The notes beneath the pieces are model-generated. The model saw only the letters and a list, made by a program, of their open reading frames with translations, searched no databases and was not told the DNA's origin. Below, in pieces: positions 41,001 through 51,441 of a stretch of DNA of 64,000 bases. The position numbers and the translations under genes were made by a program. This stretch comes from Tricholoma matsutake (lineage: Eukaryota; Basidiomycota; Agaricomycetes; Agaricales; Tricholomataceae): positions 5,146,001 through 5,210,000 of the forward strand of contig AP026539.1 in the NCBI GenBank assembly GCA_026075535.2, written 5' to 3'. Positions within the stretch are counted from its first letter, which is position 1. The number at the start of each line of letters is the position of its first letter.

Positions 41001-44000
41001 GTATGATTAAATTCTGCACTTAACCTATGCTTTTTGAAATTGACTGTCTTGGATGCTGTGACCTTTGCTGGTACAAATTGAGAAACTACAGATCTTTTGG
41101 AGTGTGAAGGAGGTCACTTAGAAGAGTCTACAATCCATTTGGACTCAACACCATCTAACAAGTGAAATGGATCACTATCTTTCCAATGTATTACTCTATG
41201 AACCTTTGGAGGTATGTATTTATCTCCTCTAACCATGCAAAAGGCAGATATGAGATCATTCCTACACTCACCCACTACAGAAACTGGCAACTTTCCATTA
41301 TAACACAGTGTGGTTATGTCATCTAGCATCTCAAGCTCTTGAAACTCCTGTCATAGTGCACCTGAAGCACCCCCTGTAATTTTATATGCATCAAACCCCT
41401 GCAGAATCACTGTACCTGCTGCTGATGCACTTCTGGAAAGTGCTGTATAGTATGACTGGTGGCTCCTTGCACTGGAAAGATCAACAACATTGAATTCCCT
41501 TGTCTTGCCTTGGGAGGTATAATCTGTTATAGCAAAGTTTGGGAGTACCTCAACTTGACTCCTGGATATATTAATAGTTGCATCATTCAGAAGATTACAT
41601 TAGTAGCGGTCAAAGTAGGGCAATTATTGCATGATTAATAGTGCAATTATGAATCAAAAATTGTGTCAATAATCTGAGCCACCTTGACCATGACAATTAT
41701 CAAGGGCGATTACAAGGTGATTATGGGACACAATTATTTTGACAGATCTACGACCTTCTGCGTGATGTAAGCAAAAAAGTAAGCATGTCAAATAATCGTG
41801 TTCGATAATTGTGCAAATAATCCAACAATAATCGCGATTATCCACATCCCAGAAATCGTGGACATAATCCACAGATAATCACCCTACTTTGACCACTACT
41901 ATTGGGTGTTGGTGATTGTTCTTGTCAGTGGTACAACATTTTCAGGTAAGTTATCCAGTTGCACAGTCTGTGGTGGATTTACAAGCTTGACAATTAGTGT
42001 ATCAAGAATACATTGACCTCTAGACCCCCTAGTTGTCTGCCAGTCATATACTGTAGCATCCTGACCTTTAGTTATATGCAACTCTGTTGCACTATTCAAC
42101 TGAATAATCACAGGTAGTCCCTGACAAAGTGACAGTTTTACAGGTTATTACTGGAAGGTGTCAAATCCCAAAGAGTCTGCTGAATGGCTAATGACAGAGA
42201 AGGTTTCTGTACTTGCTTATTTCCTAATTCCTAAATGACTTTTGCTTTGGAGTTTGTGCCCAATCATCTGTTGAACTGACTGTGTCTTCAGAATAGAAAT
42301 GAACCAGATCTTGACCAGTCTCAGTTGCAAATCGTTGTGAACCTAGGTTGTTGATGACATCTTGTGGCAAATTAAGAGGAGTGATCACTGACACATTACA
42401 GAATTGTTTGTCATCTACAGATGATCAACCATCAAGCTCACTGGATATATGAGAACACAAGAATGCAATGTCATCAGGTGTGCATGCTTTGTACCACATA
42501 TTGCTCAATGTCTCACACAGCCTTGCATTATCAGGTGTCTGGGTCTTTTGACACATGTTTTGAACACAGAATGACAATGGTGGTTATTTGATGCCATAAT
42601 GCCTTTCCAATTGCAGCTTCCTGATCATGAAGACTCTGTGGATTTGACCCCACTGTCCTGCTATACAAGGATGCATGGTCTTTCCTGATTGCAGGAGGGA
42701 GTTGTGCAAAATCACCTGCAAAAATCATGTTCAGTCCTCCAAATGGTTCATCAGAATTGTTTATTACCCATGCAAGTCTCTCACTAATCCTGTAAATGTT
42801 TTTGCAAGACAACATTGATACCTCATCCATCAAAATGTAATCAACCCCTTGCAATCTTTGTTTTACTTCTCCCAGCTGCAGATTCACAGATTTTCCAGAT
42901 GAAAAGTCATTTATGCCAAACATATAATGATAAGTTGAACCTCCAAGTAATGCAGGCTTGCAGCTGCACTGCCAGTTGGTGCAACAATGATGAATCAATG
43001 TGATTCATTCTTTCACTTGAAGAATTCCACTAGTGCTTTCAACACCTGGGATTTGCCTGTTCCTGCCATTCCACCAATATGCATCTTCAATCTTTCTGAA
43101 GTTGGATGACATGAGTGATTGGTGACTATATGAAATGGACATTCCTGCTCAGCATTCAGATGGAAGGCTGTTGCCACAGAGTCCATTTGATTTTGCCACT
43201 CAGGGCTGACACAGTTTTTTTCTAAATAACTTTTGTCAACAATTTTGACACCTTCAAATATATTTTTGCTGCTCAACTGAGGGACATTGGCTCTACCTTG
43301 CTGGTAACTTTGCAATCAGCTCTCAAGAATGCTTTGCCTTTTAGATGTGTCCACATTCTTCCATTCACTTCCAATACATATGCCTGAAACAGATGTATGG
43401 GATGTCCAAGTCACAATTGTCTGGAAGGGTTTCTGGTGTGCATGCAGTCCAATGAAGCCTAATCATAATAAGTTTTGTAATAGACATTGATTTGATTTGC
43501 TGCTTATACTTTTGACTTTGCTGATCACCAACTGAAATCTCATCCAGGCTATGCAAAACATCTGATTGATTCATTTCATGGACAATGCATCCAACCAGGC
43601 ACAGCAGTACCTCCCTTCTTTAACTCAGACAGGAAATCATCTCTCTGATCAAGACACTCATATCGGATACTAAAGTTTTTCATTATTTTTTCTTCATGGT
43701 TAGTAAATGTGTGTGCAACAAAAGCTTCATCCCAAGAGGCATCTTTTGCTTTGAGAGTAGAACCAGAATGTCATAGCTAAACAAAGTCAACATTGTTGCA
43801 CAATAAAACTCTCTGTCACCTTAGTCACAATGAGGAAGTGTTTGTTTGTCCTACAAAATTGGGTACAAGTGGAGAGGGAAAACACTTCAAGCCATGAGTG
43901 GGTGTGACTCTGAAAACTGCAGCATCCTATTTGGCACATCACAGCAGTTATCTGCTGGAAAATCATCCTCAGCAGTATCCTGGTTGGCTTCTTGATCTTG

Positions 44001-45973
44001 CTGTATGTCATCATCCTGGTCACTGACAGATGGATCAAGTAGTGGAGCTGCAGATTTTTTTGAGGGTTTGGTTGGAAACTTTACACATTTATAATTTGAT
44101 ATCCAGTGACAAATCATCCAGCTCTGCTGGTCGGCAAACATAATCATCTACATTCGATATTCCAACAATTCTTCCACCATGCTTCAAGATGGCAACCTTT
44201 TGGGTCTGCTCTCCAGTAAGATCCTCATCCCATGCATTTCTAACATCATGGACAAATGACTGCCAGTAAAATGGTACAAATCTATGGCTTGTGTAATGAT
44301 CTGGATTACCAAGCAAGTACAAACAGATCATGACAGCCTAATTCTAATTTTACACACATTGTATTCACCATCTTTGTCATGAGTTTCCTGGCCTTCACAT
44401 GTCTACTCTCACAGCCACCTAGCATTTCTGTATTCTTGTGGAATATGGAGCAAATAGATTCAAAAACTACATGGGTTTTCAAACTCATTTTGGTGATATA
44501 GTCTGACACATACAACAGAGTTCCCTTTATGGCAGTTCCAGACCTGAGGCTGGTAACATCAGTGTTGCAACAAAGCAGATAGGAAATCACAGGTGAGAAA
44601 GTGTTTATCCAAGGTTCTTTTTTTTTAGGTTGAGTGCACCAGTCACTGGGTCAACCTCTGTTACTCCAAAGGTCTCATGGGGAAAGCGGGACTTGCATCT
44701 ACCCCACTTGTTGTCAAGACAACCTTTGTAAGATTTTCCCTTGTTCTGAGTACCATTCTTGTTAATATTAGTACTGCAGGTATGTATATTAGATTTTGAC
44801 ACTATATCATCAACATCACAGGCAAATCTTTTCTGCCAGGTCTTTAGATTTTGGCACTTTGTGCAACTGTTACACTCAGATGTTGTGCATGGTGCAGGTG
44901 GAGGCTCAGGCAAGGTTTCCATTGGATCAAGATAATCTCCACTTTGTGTAGCATTAAACACATCATAACACCTCTGCTTGTGTGCCTGTCAAAAATTCAC
45001 CTTGTGAAGCACTTTCAAGAAAATCAACCATCCTCTGTTGGAAATCAGATGTGGGGTCAATTGGTCAATTATACAATCTCTTATCTCATCTGGAGTCAGG
45101 CCACCTTTAATCCCAAGCAAAAGATGAATGTGAAGCATAAGCTGACCTTGCTGTTCAACAGTACCGTGGTATGCAGATGTTTCTCCATAAAGCCCAGGAT
45201 GGTCTGAGTCAATTCCAAGTACAGGTTTGATGAGTTGTTCTACCATAACATGGAAAAAGTGAGCACATGCTACAGGATTATTTGCAATGAGTCAATATCA
45301 GTCCTCTGGAAGTCTGATTCTGGGCTTGAACATTATGTCTTGGTCAGCATAGTATGGAGCAATTGGATTCTTGACATCAGCAGGTGAAAGAGTTATGTAC
45401 CAAAGTGGAGCACCTTGATATTATTAGTGACTATATTTCATTTCTCATGTACTTTGTGCTGGTGACTGAGCCAGAAATCTTCCCACCTATATAATCCAAG
45501 TCTCGAGTAACTTGAAAGCATTCTTTCTCCTCTTGAGTAGACAGTTTGATAATATCCCCCTTTGACATACAATCAGCCATCAATGACAGAACATCTTGAT
45601 CAATGTCAAGAAGATGCTGTGCTATGTCATTAATTTTTTGTTCTTCAGCCAACAGGAAACCACCTGTGGTAGCATTTATCTGCTCATGACTGAAAGCTAC
45701 AAAGGGGAAACTCAGATCTCACTGAAAGCGCTTGTCATGGTACATGAGGAGATGTCTCTTGTGCTCTTTTTCAGATAGTGATGCAGACCCAATCCCTCCA
45801 TGCCCATAGGGGAAGAGCCAAGGAAACAACTGTGGATATAACCCAGGATTTTCATAAATTGATTCAGCATATGGGCTATGGCCAATGGCAAGAGCCTTTC
45901 CTCTATTTGACCAGTGTAAGGGCAACCTTACAATCAGAGTCCTAAGAACTCGATACTTGCAAGGGAAAACCAA
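41001..45973 (-). pseudogene. Helitron Rep/PIF1 helicase protein, C-terminal two-thirds, decayed
   Basis: Minus-strand remains of a rolling-circle (HUH) transposase. In order: LPLHWSNRGKALAIGHSPYA and QLFPWLFPYGHGGIG ... HKRHLLMYHDKRFQ (45920-45720, the Helitron-like N domain); GTVEQQGQLMLHIHLLLGIK (about 45150-45100), whose HIH is the metal-binding HUH motif of Rep; cysteine-rich ECNSCTKC ... RFPHETFGV (44880-44670); PIF1 helicase with Walker A GMAGTGKS (about 43060), DYILMDEVSMLS (42840-42800) and FAGDFAQLPPAIRKD (42730-42690); then ATELHITKGQDATV, KLVNPPQTVQ, TDYTSQGKTREF and RSHQSYYTALSRS (42100-41440). Many TGA codons interrupt it (for example 41351, 44987, and two near 45290-45305), mostly where arginine is expected. 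A MITE lies at 41602-41900. The other end of the gene is at 59310-60616, separated by the Gypsy composite. Confidence 0.8.
41599..41903. mobile_element. 299-bp MITE (41602-41900) inside the Helitron
   Basis: Inverted ends AGTAGYGGTCAAAGTAGGG (18 of 19 matching), flanked by ATT on both sides (41599-41601, 41901-41903). The interior is full of short AATAATC/GATTATT repeats in both orientations and is CpG-rich, in contrast to the CpG-poor Helitron around it. The Helitron frame resumes on the far side. A three-base duplication would fit a PIF/Harbinger-type source, but the sequence is not the usual TWA. Confidence 0.75.
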
Positions 45974-46222
45974 AGATTAGAATTAATAACTATTGAACAA
46001 GGAAAAGACCCATACATTGCAAAGAAAAACCAAAGAGAAAACTCTAAGGAGTCCAGTGCAAGGCTGAAGTATATATATGGAAGGCATGCGACCTTCTAAA
46101 ATACTTGGAGCCCCTTCCATCCTAGCACTAAACCAGATCCAGGGTCATGTTCCCATTTGGGGAGATGCCCATCAATCAGTGATAGTGTCTGCATCAGGCC
46201 ATGCTTGGTAAGTGGTGTCCGC
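45915..46222 (-). repeat. partial LTR of Gypsy A, left side
   Basis: Direct repeat of the first 300 or so bases of 58708-59304 (TGTAAGGGCAACCTTACAAT start). Similarity ends at about 46222, where sequence ahead of element C begins. This fits insertion of C into the LTR. Confidence 0.75.
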
Positions 46223-46683
46223 TGTAACCATGGCAGCAGAGCCCACAGCGGTGCCCATAGCAGAGCCCACAGCCAGAGTCCAGCATTCTCCTTAGTGGTC
46301 ACATGACCTCATAGATAGAGACATGTGTGTGTAGATAGGAATTCACCTTTGCTTGTCCACATCTGATTCGCCTCATGCCTAGTAGTAGACATGAGCTGTT
46401 CTTGGCTGCATCTGTCTAGTAGTAGATGCATTGCATTTGGGTGGTCAGACTGGCCGACTCCATCTGGTGACAACTGGGAATTCAAACTCGACGCATACAG
46501 CTGACCACTTTCATTTCTGCAATTCACTCCTTCTCATCTCATTTATCTCAGTTACCATCCTTTTCGGCTCAATGTCTCCCTCTGATTGCTCACCCACATT
46601 CATTATTGTCTACATCTGGTCAGCTGTCCAATTTTAATTTCAAATTCATAAGCTATCATTCTATTTCTGTCCACCCAGTAACA
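46223..46683 (+). repeat. candidate 5' LTR of Gypsy C
   Basis: Begins TGTAACC at the point where the A LTR homology stops and ends CAGTAACA shortly before the gag gene of C. No second copy exists in the window because C lost its 3' half, so the borders are inferred. Confidence 0.4.
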
Positions 46684-46826
46684 CCTGATTGTGTCTGTGC
46701 AACATGCACCCATCGATGCACCTCATGTTGTGCATCCTGCTCCACCTCATGGTGAGCCTCGCATCTGCAACACTGGCAAAACCTGTACGATGTGACCCTA
46801 AAGGCAGATTTCTGCCTGCCACTTCA

Positions 46827-48245
46827 ATGACTGCGTCAAGTGAAGCACCGTCCCTAACCACCTCTTATGAATTCCCATTGTTACCCAACCTTGCAACCAG
46901 CCCCACTCCCACCTTCAAGTATACACTACCACCCATACCCCTGTCTACACCTCAGCTCTCTACAACCCCAACCCCACCCAATGACAATGACAACTTCATG
47001 CCCGATAATGTCAAACCATTCTGGGGCAACGACGAACATCCAGAGGAGAGCCCTCAGGACTTCCTAAAAGCGATGCAACACTGGGGCCTCAACAAAACCA
47101 ATGCCACAGACGCACAGAAGCTGGAAAACTTTGGGCTCAACCTGAAATTGAATGCCGCAGCAGAACAATGGTTCGACAACCTACCTGCCACTGACATCGA
47201 CACCTGGGACCACCTCGTCAGTGCATTCAAGAGGAAGTGGCTGAGCAAAGCACCCACCATGAAGACCGTCGAGGAGAAGCAGGCAGCACTAGAGCAAACC
47301 ACGATCAGTGAAGAAGAGGTGGGGAAACAAGTGATGATGAATGGAGTAGAAGAACTCATGCACGTTGTATGGGCTGACAAGATAGAGCGTCTCACAGCCA
47401 CAATCCCAGACACCAATGGTTTGTTGGTCAACTCCATTTGCAGATCAATGCCAAAGGTTCTACAGAAGGTAATGGGATCAGGACACACCACCTGGGCATC
47501 ATTCTGCAGTGCTGTATGTGCAGCTACAGTCACCCAGATTGCCGAGGCAAAAGAGGAAGAGAAGGAAGCACGGGAGTTACGAGAACAGGTAAAGAAGTTA
47601 CAGGAACTATGCGAGACGCCTGCGCAGGACATCACAAATGCACTCCAACAGCTCACCCTCAACACACCACCCCCCATTCCCCACTTCCCAATGCCCCGAA
47701 CACAACCACCTAGCACCCCAAACCATCCCCCTGCACCAACGCTTAACATGAACAACCAGCCTCCACGCACCACCTACCAAACACCGAACCAATCAATATA
47801 CCAGCAGAACAGAACCCCTGCCGAGTGCATGAACGATGTCCTGTGGCTCACACTCCCCATCCACCCAAACACCCCAGCTGGCTGGACTTTGTACGAGGCC
47901 CAGATCACGAAGTGGCACACCAAATACACCGGACAGCAAGTGAGCGAGACACATCCATACCCACTCTCTCCCAGAACCACACCTGTTGCATCAGGAGAGT
48001 GCTGGAGGTGTGGCTTGCCTGGACACATGGGCCCCAGCTGTGACAGCTCCACACCAGTCCCAGGATTTGAAAGTCGCTGGAGATCCATCGGTGCATCTAT
48101 CAAACGCAGCTGCCCACCAAATGTAACAAGAAATGTCAACCTCGTCAACGAGGTCAGTCCATGGGCATCAAAGGAAGAGTACAACCAGCAAGTGATCACC
48201 GACTACTTAGCAAGTCAGGGAAAAGAACCGGGGTCATCAGCATAG
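46827..48245 (+). CDS. Gypsy C Gag, intact frame
   Basis: An open frame with a likely start at 46827 (MTASSEAPSL); an upstream ATG at 46689 is also in frame. After a P/T-rich leader come KPFWGNDEHPEESPQDFLKA and GLNLKLNAAAEQWFDNLPAT, the retrotransposon capsid pattern, a coiled-coil-like EEKEARELREQVKKLQE stretch, a proline-rich part and a CCHC knuckle CWRCGLPGHMGPSC near 48000-48040. The pol frame overlaps by 85 bp in the -1 register (48161-48245), so Pol is probably made by frameshifting. It forms the particle coat and packages RNA. The frame has no stops, so C is younger than A and B. Confidence 0.8.
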   Translation: MTASSEAPSLTTSYEFPLLPNLATSPTPTFKYTLPPIPLSTPQLSTTPTPPNDNDNFMPDNVKPFWGNDEHPEESPQDFLKAMQHWGLNKTNATDAQKLENFGLNLKLNAAAEQWFDNLPATDIDTWDHLVSAFKRKWLSKAPTMKTVEEKQAALEQTTISEEEVGKQVMMNGVEELMHVVWADKIERLTATIPDTNGLLVNSICRSMPKVLQKVMGSGHTTWASFCSAVCAATVTQIAEAKEEEKEARELREQVKKLQELCETPAQDITNALQQLTLNTPPPIPHFPMPRTQPPSTPNHPPAPTLNMNNQPPRTTYQTPNQSIYQQNRTPAECMNDVLWLTLPIHPNTPAGWTLYEAQITKWHTKYTGQQVSETHPYPLSPRTTPVASGECWRCGLPGHMGPSCDSSTPVPGFESRWRSIGASIKRSCPPNVTRNVNLVNEVSPWASKEEYNQQVITDYLASQGKEPGSSA

Positions 48246-49785
48246 AACAAGAGGTCCCACTGATGACCCAAGGAAATGAGCATGATAGCAGAGGAATGGT
48301 CCTTGGGTGTGAGAAGGTGTCATCCAAGGACAACAAAATGCCATCGAGCACAGGGTTTACCATAGAGCAAGAAGACAAACTCTTACTTACAGATGCGAAT
48401 AGTAAACCAGACACCACCATGTACACTGCCCAAGCAGAATCTCATATCATTGATCTGTATTGCATGGAGAGCAACGATGACAAAACAAGAACCACACCAT
48501 TCCAATACACAGTCAAATTACATGGACCACAAGGAGAAATTGTGAGGCTAAATAGCACATTCAACAATGGAGCAATGGTGAACGCTGTTGATCTCCAGAC
48601 ATTCCGAACTGTCAAGCACTGCCTCGAAACCCTGGGGAAGTCAAATTGTATCATGTGTATGGCGGATGGTAGGCTGGTACCATCTGCTGGAACATGGACA
48701 GGAAGTGTCACAGCAGCAGACGTCTTGCATAGAGGTACCTTTGAAGTCTTCAATAGCAATGGGGCTTGGTCAGTACTGTTTGGGAAACCCCTCCTGAAGA
48801 AGTTCAAAGTGGTGCACAATTATGACCTGGACATCATAAAGATTCCCAAGGATGGCAACTGGGTTGTGCTACAGAACCAGCACAAGTCGGAAGGAAGAAC
48901 CCAGTCACGATCTCCAGTGAATGGTAATTCCCGTAATAACCAGTGCATAAACTCCAAGAAAGATCACTGTGTGTCCCCTGCGAGCCAGAGAGCCCTACCA
49001 ATCATGGAAGACCAAGACATCAAAGAGCGCATTAACTCCAAGGGGGATCTCTGCACATCCCCCTCGAGGCAAGTCTTCCAACATGATAACTGTGCTGGTG
49101 AACCAGTTGATGAGGTGATAATCGGACAAACAGAACACAAGAGTCATCAAGAAACCAGAACTGAGCATCCAGAGGCACAGGACAGGCACATGCACCAGAA
49201 TCTTGCAACACCACAAACTCAACACCCACTCATGCAGGATGGAAACAAGAGACATACAAAAATCGAACGTGCTCAGTGGCAAGTAGCCAACAGCTTGCAC
49301 AAAAGGAGGTCTCAAGCAGAACGCGCATTAGCAAAGTGCAAGAGATTAGGGAAATCACTACAGAAAGATAGACAATTAACTGCCCAGCTTTCATCCTCCA
49401 CTGAAATACCTCTTACTAATAGTATACCCAACAGCCCAGACCCCAAACCAAGCAAAGACAACATATGGAACATCGGCTTGGAAAAACATGACATCAACAC
49501 TGGCAGAGCAAAAAATACTTTCTGGGGACCTGGACAAAGCTGTGTTCACCCGGTCATCAGACCCATTTAAAGTTGAGCGTGTGAATGCAGTGCTCTCAGA
49601 ACTAACTATAGGTGATGATTTAACTGAAAAACAATGTGTAAGCATTGATAACCTACTCTGCAAGTTTGCTGACTGCTTTGCACTATCCATGAGCGAGGTA
49701 ACGGTAGTAGCAGGAGCCACACACAGACTACATATACCCAACAGCACAACATCTAAAAAGAAGGTAAATCAATGTCCTCTCAGCA
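48161..49785 (+). pseudogene. Gypsy C Pol fragment: protease region, truncated before reverse transcriptase
   Basis: An open frame to 49570, then a frame change into 49488-49785. It contains an aspartic-protease-like core (TFNNGAMVNAVD, DGRLVPSAGTWTGSV and WSVLFGKPLLKKFKVVHNYD). The first motif has NNGA where related fungal elements have DDGA or DEGA, so the active aspartate may be lost. A long polar linker follows, then VERVNAVLSELTIGDD...FADCFALSMSEV, the leader of the Gypsy reverse transcriptase. It stops at 49785, exactly where the LTR of element B begins. Reverse transcriptase, RNase H and integrase are absent. Confidence 0.75.
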
Positions 49786-50151
49786 TGTAAGGGGACTAGG
49801 GGGGTGCCCTGTGTGTTTTTCCTATTTTTTATGTTCATCCTATATTTTTCCCCACCTCATTTCCTTCTATTCTTCATTTTCTATGATTTTTCTGGATTTT
49901 ATTACTAATTTTCCCTTGCTATCATGTTTGTACATGTTGACACTTTTATATTTAGAGGCGGAGTACCCCTTCCGACACATACCCCTTGGTATGATGTCAT
50001 TCGGTGGCCTTGATCCACCTATCTCCACCTTTTTCTATTTTTAGGTTATATTTGATTTTTGTTGTCTTCACATATACTGGGCATCAGCAAGGGGATCCTT
50101 AGAGTTTTCTCTTCGGATTTCCCTTTGCTAGAGGCTTATGTTGCCTTTATA
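49786..50151 (+). repeat. 5' LTR of Gypsy B
   Basis: A 366-bp direct repeat of 55339-55704, starting TGTAAGGGGAC. By eye there are nine differences over 368 aligned bases; six are CpG against TpG or CpA. Confidence 0.9.
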
Positions 50152-50182
50152 GTAGAAAACTCTCCCCTAAGGCCCGAAAATC

Positions 50183-51436
50183 GTGAACGCGCTGCCCAAG
50201 ATAGGCAGGTACAGACTGGACGATGCTTCCCAAAGCTCCACAGAGTCCCTACACACCGTTCCAGATAATCTCGCCTTTATTACGCCACCATTTTCGCCAA
50301 ACACGCTCCCTAGCGACATGGATGCATCAGAACGCTTCAACGCACTTGAAAGCGACGTTTCTGGAATGCGCGCGCAAATTGACTCACTTAAATCTACGAT
50401 TGAAAACTTTGTTAGGACCCTCCAGGCTAACCCTACAACCAATAGTTCCCCCTTTACGACTCCAAGTGCACCCAACAACGACGTTTTGCCAAATGCATCC
50501 ACTAAGGAACGTGCCCAGATCAAACCGTCCCCCCCCACCGAATTTAATGGTGCACGTGTGCAGGGACGTGCATTCCTTAATTCCTGTGAGTTATACATTA
50601 GTCTCCAGTCGCATCAATTTGTTGATGAGGCTGCAAAAATTTATTGGGCCTTCACATACATGAAATCTGAATGTGCCTATCTCTATGTGGACTGTATCCT
50701 ACGTCAAACTAAAGAACTCAGTTCTCTACCTTTCTCCACTTGGGGTGACTTTCAAGCTGAGTTCGTATGCCACTTCTGCCCCCTCAATGAATGCCACTGA
50801 GCAGTGACACGACTTGAGTCATCCGCTTACCACCAGGGATGTCGATCCATGGACAACTATATTGATGAGTTCAAGGATTTGGTGGACATGGCAGGATATG
50901 GGAGTGGGTTACCAGTGGTGGTGAAGTTCCAATGGGGGCTCAACCAAGAAATTCAGGACCAGATTGCACAGATGTTGGAAGGGCGCCCAGCGGACGATGA
51001 TATCCTTGCTTGGTATGAAGCTGCTTCACTCTGTGATGAGAACTGACTCACAAATGCGGTGTTTAATGCTGCATTCCGTGCTCCAACTACCACTCATACA
51101 CCCTACACCTTCAATCGAAGCCTCCCCTGCCCTAACCCCATTCCTGTTCATCAAACTCCCACACCAGCCGTCAATGTCCCAGTACCAATGGATGTTGATG
51201 CAGCCTGCAGCCGTGCACGTAAGTTGGATCTCTGCTACCATTGTGGGGAACCTGGACACAGGGCTGGAGCATGTCCCCATCGTCAGGATATCCGCATGCT
51301 CACCCCTGAGGGACGAGACGAACTCCTGCAAGATTTGTTGGCGCTTGTAGATGTTGAGGAAGCGAATGATCAAGTTGCAGAGGAGATTAAGTTGGAAGTT
51401 GTAGAGGAGCAGGATTTTCCTATTCGCAGTGAGTGA
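50183..51436 (+). pseudogene. Gypsy B Gag, broken by TGA codons
   Basis: Starts at 50183 or at the ATG 50318 (MDASERFNALESDV). It has a coiled-coil-like N-terminal region, then FNGARVQGRAFLNSCELYI, a typical Gypsy capsid start, WGDFQAEFVCHFCP and YIDEFKDLVDMAGY. The frame is interrupted by TGA at 50798 and 51044; at the second, relatives read DENRLAN. The CCHC knuckle CYHCGEPGHRAGAC lies at about 51232-51273. The stop at 51434 looks like the natural end, because pol overlaps it in the -1 frame. Confidence 0.8.
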
Positions 51437-51441
51437 ATCGT

